From: Vibrio sp.
GTDB taxonomy: Bacteria; Pseudomonadota; Gammaproteobacteria; Enterobacterales; Vibrionaceae
Direction of reading: 5' to 3'
Assembly (NCBI GenBank): GCA_007124475.1
Contig: SLFB01000240.1
Coordinates: 1 to 10,457, forward strand
DNA: 10,457 bases
Of this stretch, positions 6,189 to 10,457 are shown in pieces. The number at the start of each line of letters is the position of its first letter. Position 1 is the stretch's first letter. Below the pieces are notes generated by a model. The model had not been told where the DNA came from. It made no database searches and worked only from the letters and a program-made list of their open reading frames with translations. Made by a program: the position numbers and the translations under genes.

Positions 6189-8993
6189 TTAAAATTCTGT
6201 ACCCAGTTTTATGTACACTTCGTCTTTACCGCGTTGACTATCTAAACCATGAGCATAACCAATACGTATAGGTAACACACTACTGTACAACAACACCGCA
6301 TCCAGCTGTAATTCAACACCGACGCCGGTTAAAGCATCATAGCTTTGCTGATGATTCCAGCTTGAGCCAGAGTCAACAAAAGCGCTAGCAGAAACATCAC
6401 CTAACCCAATCGGCCATAAGCCCCAGTTACGTTCGGTACGATACAACAAACGGCTGAGCTCAATACTTTGCGTCACATACTGTTGCCCGGTTTGTACCGC
6501 AGAGCCATAGCCGCGTAATTGAAGTTGATTACGGCCATAAAGCTGTCCTTCATCACCGGTATAACCACCGAGTTCAAACGCTTTAGCTTTTGCATCAGCA
6601 TAACCAGCGGCTAAATGGGTCGTTAAACGAAAACGTCCTGGTAAATCCCAATTGCCTTGCCATTGCGCTTGCCATTTTTGACCTGAATAATCACCATCAA
6701 TATTGGTTTCCCATACCAAGTCTGCATAATGCCCCCAATTGTAACCCGGTACGTTCAGCACGCTTTCACGGTTGTCCCACTGCACCGCCGCACCACCAAG
6801 CCACTCATTACTTGCCGCAGCGTATGTCAAGCCCGGGCTTGCTTTGACTAAAGATTCTTTTTGCCAATAGGCACCCAGACCGAATGTTAGGTTATCATCA
6901 AACCCTGACCATACATGGTTACGCTGTAACGCAAGATCATCTTGACGAATAATACGATCGTCTCGACGGGTGATTGGATTAAATTTAAATTCATGCTCGC
7001 GACTAATAGCAACTTGCCAACGGTTATCATATTGATAGTCAATCTGATAAGCAGAGAGAGCGTTTTTGCTATCCCAGGCTGCCATCAGCTGATACTGATG
7101 ACGACCTAGCACGTCAGAGCCAGAGGTTGTGATACCAAATAAAGACTGATTATTATCGGATTGCCAAACAGGGAACCAATATCTAGGAGCCAAGCTTGAC
7201 CAAGGTGAATAATCGGTCGGCTGACTTTTATCACTAACCGAAATGGTTGCAATTGGCGCCACATTGGCCGAGGTTAACGTAGCAATGGACGACAATGGAA
7301 CTGCATCCCCGGTTTGACTGACCGATACACGACGTAGATGATAGCCATCATGCTGATAAGCTTGATAAATTAACCCCTGTGCCTGATTCCATTGTGGTGA
7401 AAATGCACCACCAACTTCTGATGTGAGTTGCGCTAGCGTATTGGTCGCTAAATTGAGACGATAAATTTGATAACGGCCACTATAATCAGCACTGAATAAT
7501 AAGTCCCCTTGAGGAGTAAAACTCAACTGATGCTCTGTCGCAGCGGTTTCAGTCACCGCAAGCCAACGATGTGCTGAGTGATCAAAGCGCATGATATTCC
7601 ATGCACCAAAAGGCGCTTTTAACGTTGCATAAAGCTCCCCCTTCGGCGAGACGGCCATATCACCCAAGATCCAGTTTGCTTCCCCTTGCCACAGCTGAGT
7701 TTGTTGACCATCTAATCCAATTTGCCATAACTCAGCCACGCCCTGCTGATGACGGCTGGCGAAAATAGCCTGCCCATCATGACGCCAGCGCGCTTGGACA
7801 AAACGTTGTTGCTCAGTCAGCCGTTGCCAGTCACCATCTACGTAGTGGTACAAATCATTAATTACACGACCATCTAAGTAACGATTGATCTGAGACACGA
7901 CAACACCTTGCGTTGGATGCAGATCAATACTGGTTAAACTTTTGGTGGTATGAAGTTTTTGCCATTGTTGCTGCTCACCATCCCAAGTCGCAAGGTAGGC
8001 ACGATCATCACCATTACGATGCCAAGCTAATAGATGCTGACCTTGATTAGCCAATAAATACTCAAATGGTTGCGTGGCAATTTCTTGATAAACAAAACTA
8101 GCATCAGGGTTGATCTGATCAGCAAACTGGCGCTTAAGATCAGCGCGAAATTCTTGCCACAAGGTGAAGAAGTCCTTGCCAAACGCACGGCGAGCGCTGT
8201 TATTGAGAAAAACCCCAGGGATCAGTTTTCGGCTATAATCTTGTAAGAATCCTTGAACCGCTTCTTCGCCATATTGAGTAGCAAGGTATTGAATAAAATA
8301 AGCGCCATATAAATAATTACTGCCTAAAGGGAGTCGCTTATTGGCCACCACAACCTGTTCAATATCGGCTAATTGATCACTGGCCACTTCCATACGCATC
8401 TGCATCGCAAAATAACTATTATGCAACCGCCCGACACCGTGTTCGTTTTGGCTTTCCATATACACAGCTAAGCCTTCAAGTAACATGGATGGGGTAAAAG
8501 CATGAGGGAATAATAATGGGTGACGCCCAAAAATACCACGAGCAATACTCACGGGGCCTTCATTCATTTCCATATGAATGATATGTGTATATTCATGACG
8601 GATCAGTAAATGTAACCACTCATCATTCCCTTCTAACCCATTAATATCACTTGGCGGATTAAGAATAAGACGGATCTGGGCATAAGGCATTGGCGTCGCC
8701 CACCCGTTAGAGTAATCATAATCATCAACTAAAGTGAGCTGGGTTTTCTCCACTGGCATTTGTTTAAACTGCAGCGCAAGTTCTTGATGTACATGTTCGG
8801 CAATATCTAAAGCACGAGCAGCGCTGCTTGCCAGTTCGCTACGATAGTGAATAACAAAGTGTTCAGACTGCTGTGTCTGCCATATCTGTCCCGCTTGATC
8901 CCAAGCAACGGGCTCAGCCAATACATGTGGTGAATGGAGACCAAGACACGCCATCAAACCAACGATGGGAGTAAGTGGAAATTTTTTCGACAT
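6189..8993 (-). CDS. outer-membrane fusion: HEXXH peptidase-like domain, TolB/PD40 propeller, Omp85-type beta-barrel
   Basis: A 934-residue exported protein. I do not recognise a named gene. A signal peptide (1-26, likely cut after VLA) is followed by a domain with HEYTH (133-137) and a downstream Glu in LLEGLAVYME (171-180). His133, Glu134, His137 and Glu173 match the zinc-ligand and catalytic pattern of gluzincin peptidases. Residues about 310-560 contain TolB/PD40-like blades, clearest at SFTPQGDLLFSADYSGRYQI (491-510) and the FSPQWN that follows. From about 615 to the end the sequence reads as amphipathic beta strands. Two Omp85/TpsB barrel hallmarks are present, LRGYG (826-830, the loop-6 RGF/RGY motif) and SAFVDSGSSW (870-879, the FxDxG motif), and the chain ends in Phe. 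It is probably a surface or periplasmic protease or a secretion-like pore; the role is inferred. A weak AGGA lies 12 bases before the start. Confidence 0.8.
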   Translation of the reverse strand: MSKKFPLTPIVGLMACLGLHSPHVLAEPVAWDQAGQIWQTQQSEHFVIHYRSELASSAARALDIAEHVHQELALQFKQMPVEKTQLTLVDDYDYSNGWATPMPYAQIRLILNPPSDINGLEGNDEWLHLLIRHEYTHIIHMEMNEGPVSIARGIFGRHPLLFPHAFTPSMLLEGLAVYMESQNEHGVGRLHNSYFAMQMRMEVASDQLADIEQVVVANKRLPLGSNYLYGAYFIQYLATQYGEEAVQGFLQDYSRKLIPGVFLNNSARRAFGKDFFTLWQEFRADLKRQFADQINPDASFVYQEIATQPFEYLLANQGQHLLAWHRNGDDRAYLATWDGEQQQWQKLHTTKSLTSIDLHPTQGVVVSQINRYLDGRVINDLYHYVDGDWQRLTEQQRFVQARWRHDGQAIFASRHQQGVAELWQIGLDGQQTQLWQGEANWILGDMAVSPKGELYATLKAPFGAWNIMRFDHSAHRWLAVTETAATEHQLSFTPQGDLLFSADYSGRYQIYRLNLATNTLAQLTSEVGGAFSPQWNQAQGLIYQAYQHDGYHLRRVSVSQTGDAVPLSSIATLTSANVAPIATISVSDKSQPTDYSPWSSLAPRYWFPVWQSDNNQSLFGITTSGSDVLGRHQYQLMAAWDSKNALSAYQIDYQYDNRWQVAISREHEFKFNPITRRDDRIIRQDDLALQRNHVWSGFDDNLTFGLGAYWQKESLVKASPGLTYAAASNEWLGGAAVQWDNRESVLNVPGYNWGHYADLVWETNIDGDYSGQKWQAQWQGNWDLPGRFRLTTHLAAGYADAKAKAFELGGYTGDEGQLYGRNQLQLRGYGSAVQTGQQYVTQSIELSRLLYRTERNWGLWPIGLGDVSASAFVDSGSSWNHQQSYDALTGVGVELQLDAVLLYSSVLPIRIGYAHGLDSQRGKDEVYIKLGTEF

Positions 8994-9022
8994 AGTAAAC
9001 GACTATCCTATCAAGAATTAAC

Positions 9023-9052
9023 TCATTTCATTATAAAGAGGAAGATGAAAAT
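9023..9052 (-). promoter_or_regulatory. possible promoter of the Omp85-fusion gene
   Basis: A perfect minus-strand TATAAT (9035-9030) lies about 37 bp before the ATG at 8993, which predicts a start near 9023 and a 30-nt leader. The -35 region at normal spacing is poor, so activation by a regulator or a weak promoter is possible. The 132-bp spacer has no terminator hairpin that I can see after the upstream gene, so readthrough from it is also possible. Its left part holds two copies of TCAATA nine bases apart (9098-9103 and 9107-9112). Confidence 0.4.
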
Positions 9053-9125
9053 CACGTAAGCATAAAATGTATGAGTTTGTCTGAAATATTTGCAACATCA
9101 ATACGCTCAATACTCGCTAGGCCCA

Positions 9126-9779
9126 CTACCAAAATTGATAGTGAACACTCAACATCAATACCGGTTCAGTAAAATGCTTATCCACTTGATGGTTAACACC
9201 TATTTCCAATGAACTAAGCCAATGTGCACTTAATGCGGTTTCCCATTCAACACTGATCCCTACATCACGCCAACTTCCTGATACATCACGTAGTTTTTGA
9301 TTATCTTTATCCGCATAACGTGACCAAGCATTAATGCTCCATTGATCATTGACTTGATAAGAGCCATCCAGCAGCCATTGGCTACCAACATGCTCTGACC
9401 AATCTTTCTGCCAAGCTAAAGAAGCGCTTAGTGATTCAGAGAACAAATAGCCAATACGGACACTGGAACCAATACGAGATGATGCATCCTCTTCGCTCAG
9501 TAAAACGGAACCAAAAGTAAAATAGGCGTTTTCCCAGTAAGGCATAGGCAGCGCAAGACCTGTCTCTCCTCCTTGCGCGAAGAACAGCCCAAACTCTGTT
9601 TCTTTTTCATAAACAACGCTGGGTAACCATTGCCATTGGGTTGATGAGCTCACAGCTGGACTATCAATACCAAAGCTGGCACCGAGACTAAATTCATCAC
9701 AACGCACAACGCTGACCCATAAGGTCAGCGTGATCACGATGAGAAATTGGCAACCCAGAATCATCGCTTTATTGAGCAT
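9126..9779 (-). CDS. predicted outer-membrane beta-barrel protein (possibly MipA/OmpV-like)
   Basis: The product from the ATG at 9779 has 217 residues. This start has AAAAGG seven bases upstream; a longer frame from 9806 has its purine run touching the ATG and is unlikely. The N-terminus is a hydrophobic export signal (about 6-24), probably cut before DEFSLG. The preceding VVRC is not a lipobox, since Arg precedes Cys. The mature part is mostly alternating short amphipathic strands (FSLGASFGI, SVRIGYLFSESLSASLAW, DVGISVEWET) and ends in VHYQFW, an aromatic C-terminal strand of the kind recognised by the BAM complex. Size and layout resemble MipA/OmpV proteins, but I see no decisive motif. It overlaps the upstream acyltransferase-like gene by 11 bp, so the two are very likely co-transcribed and translationally coupled. 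Confidence 0.68.
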   Translation of the reverse strand: MLNKAMILGCQFLIVITLTLWVSVVRCDEFSLGASFGIDSPAVSSSTQWQWLPSVVYEKETEFGLFFAQGGETGLALPMPYWENAYFTFGSVLLSEEDASSRIGSSVRIGYLFSESLSASLAWQKDWSEHVGSQWLLDGSYQVNDQWSINAWSRYADKDNQKLRDVSGSWRDVGISVEWETALSAHWLSSLEIGVNHQVDKHFTEPVLMLSVHYQFW

Positions 9780-10457
9780 CAGGTAACCTTTTCTGACGAT
9801 AAACATCCTTCCACATCTGGTCTTGATGATCGCCCATTAGATGGCAAATGATGCCTGAACGTTTGAATAAATAAATAATAGCCACCGATAATGAGCATAA
9901 GCTAAATATCAGCAAGAAATTATTCGGCAACGTTGTACCCATCTTAGCCGAAGCCCAGGTCAGTAGCGGACCCCATAAGAAAATAAAAATCGACTTATGG
10001 AAGATAAATACGGTCAGGGAATACATACCAATCCAATTGAGTGGCCGCCAGCTCAAACGGATCCCTGCTTGATGTAAGGTCAAAATTAAACCTATCACTA
10101 AAAACTCAGTGCCCCAAATGCCTAGTCGGCCAATCGTATCTTCAGCCAGTTCATGCTCTTGCGCATAAACATCATTTAGATCAATGGTCGCTGCTTGGCC
10201 ATTTAATAAATAGAAGGTCAAAGCGAGCAAAGCAAAACCTATCACCAGCTTATTCATCGCGTCGCGCTTATCCGCATAGTGATGCCATACCCAACCATAA
10301 AGAAAACCAAAACAGCCACTCGCCATAAAAAGATCCAGTCTCGCGTCTAACTCATAGCCTGGATGCACATGGGCTTGCATCCAAAGTTCAACCTGCTCCA
10401 GCAATGTCGTCACACCAAGCTGACTGACAATGGTACTTAATACTGTTAATACCAACA
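9769..10457 (-). CDS. membrane acyltransferase-like protein, 5' partial
   Basis: The C-terminal 228 or so residues of a multi-spanning inner-membrane protein whose start lies beyond the right edge. The TTG near 10455 is only the edge of the open frame. Five or so membrane segments are visible, including LFMASGCFGFLYGWVW, KLVIGFALLALTFYLL, GTEFLVIGLILTL and LTVFIFHKSIFIFLW. The arrangement DARLDLFMASG followed by a late LNWIGMYSLTVFIFHKS resembles the C-terminal half of acyltransferase family 3 / OpgC-type proteins, which move acyl groups onto surface sugars or glucans across the inner membrane. The catalytic N-terminal part cannot be checked, so substrate and activity are unknown. The stop codon lies inside the start of the downstream beta-barrel gene, which points to an operon. 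Confidence 0.62.
   Translation of the reverse strand, partial: LVLTVLSTIVSQLGVTTLLEQVELWMQAHVHPGYELDARLDLFMASGCFGFLYGWVWHHYADKRDAMNKLVIGFALLALTFYLLNGQAATIDLNDVYAQEHELAEDTIGRLGIWGTEFLVIGLILTLHQAGIRLSWRPLNWIGMYSLTVFIFHKSIFIFLWGPLLTWASAKMGTTLPNNFLLIFSLCSLSVAIIYLFKRSGIICHLMGDHQDQMWKDVYRQKRLPDAQ

Noticed and set aside
9690..9712. Lipoprotein signal in the small beta-barrel protein
   Set aside because: The Cys is preceded by Arg (VVRC), which does not fit the lipobox, so ordinary signal peptidase cleavage is more likely.
9780..9806. Upstream ATG at 9806 for the small beta-barrel gene
   Set aside because: Its purine run abuts the ATG with no spacing, while the ATG at 9779 has AAAAGG at a good distance and leaves a normal signal peptide.

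Overview
The window looks like chromosomal DNA of a gammaproteobacterium, most likely a member of the Vibrionaceae. This rests on recognising close family resemblance in the proteins and on the tusE / acylphosphatase / rlmI gene group, which is also found together in enterobacteria. I saw no insertion sequences, CRISPR arrays, tRNAs, rRNAs or phage genes.

Layout. Positions 1-318 hold the end of tusE (+, sulfur relay for tRNA thiolation; first few codons lie outside the window). It converges on acyP (371-649, -). A divergent spacer of about 120 bp leads to rlmI (769-1962, +, 23S rRNA m5C methyltransferase). A shared bidirectional terminator (2012-2033) separates rlmI from the convergent cydAB operon (cydB 2060-3052 and cydA 3055-4389, both -), which encodes a short-Q-loop, CioAB-like cytochrome bd quinol oxidase. 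The 287-bp region upstream of cydA contains a plausible sigma70 promoter. A perfect FNR/ANR palindrome overlaps its -35 element, and an ArcA-like site and several inverted repeats lie downstream.

Further right, still on the minus strand, are a cryptochrome-DASH gene (4677-6023), a strong terminator (6094-6119), and a 934-residue outer-membrane protein (6189-8993). That protein joins a signal peptide, an HEXXH gluzincin-like peptidase domain, TolB/PD40-type propeller repeats and an Omp85-superfamily beta-barrel. Upstream of it are a small predicted outer-membrane beta-barrel gene (9126-9779) and, overlapping it by 11 bp, the 3' end of a membrane acyltransferase-like gene (9769-10457) that runs off the window.

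How the parts fit. The left third is RNA modification housekeeping. The middle is oxygen-responsive respiration, with regulatory DNA that suggests repression of the bd oxidase under anoxia. The right third is an envelope cluster transcribed right to left, possibly acting on the cell surface. The most unusual item is the peptidase-propeller-Omp85 fusion. Several gene starts were chosen downstream of the longest open frame because of Shine-Dalgarno sites and alignment to recalled family N-termini.
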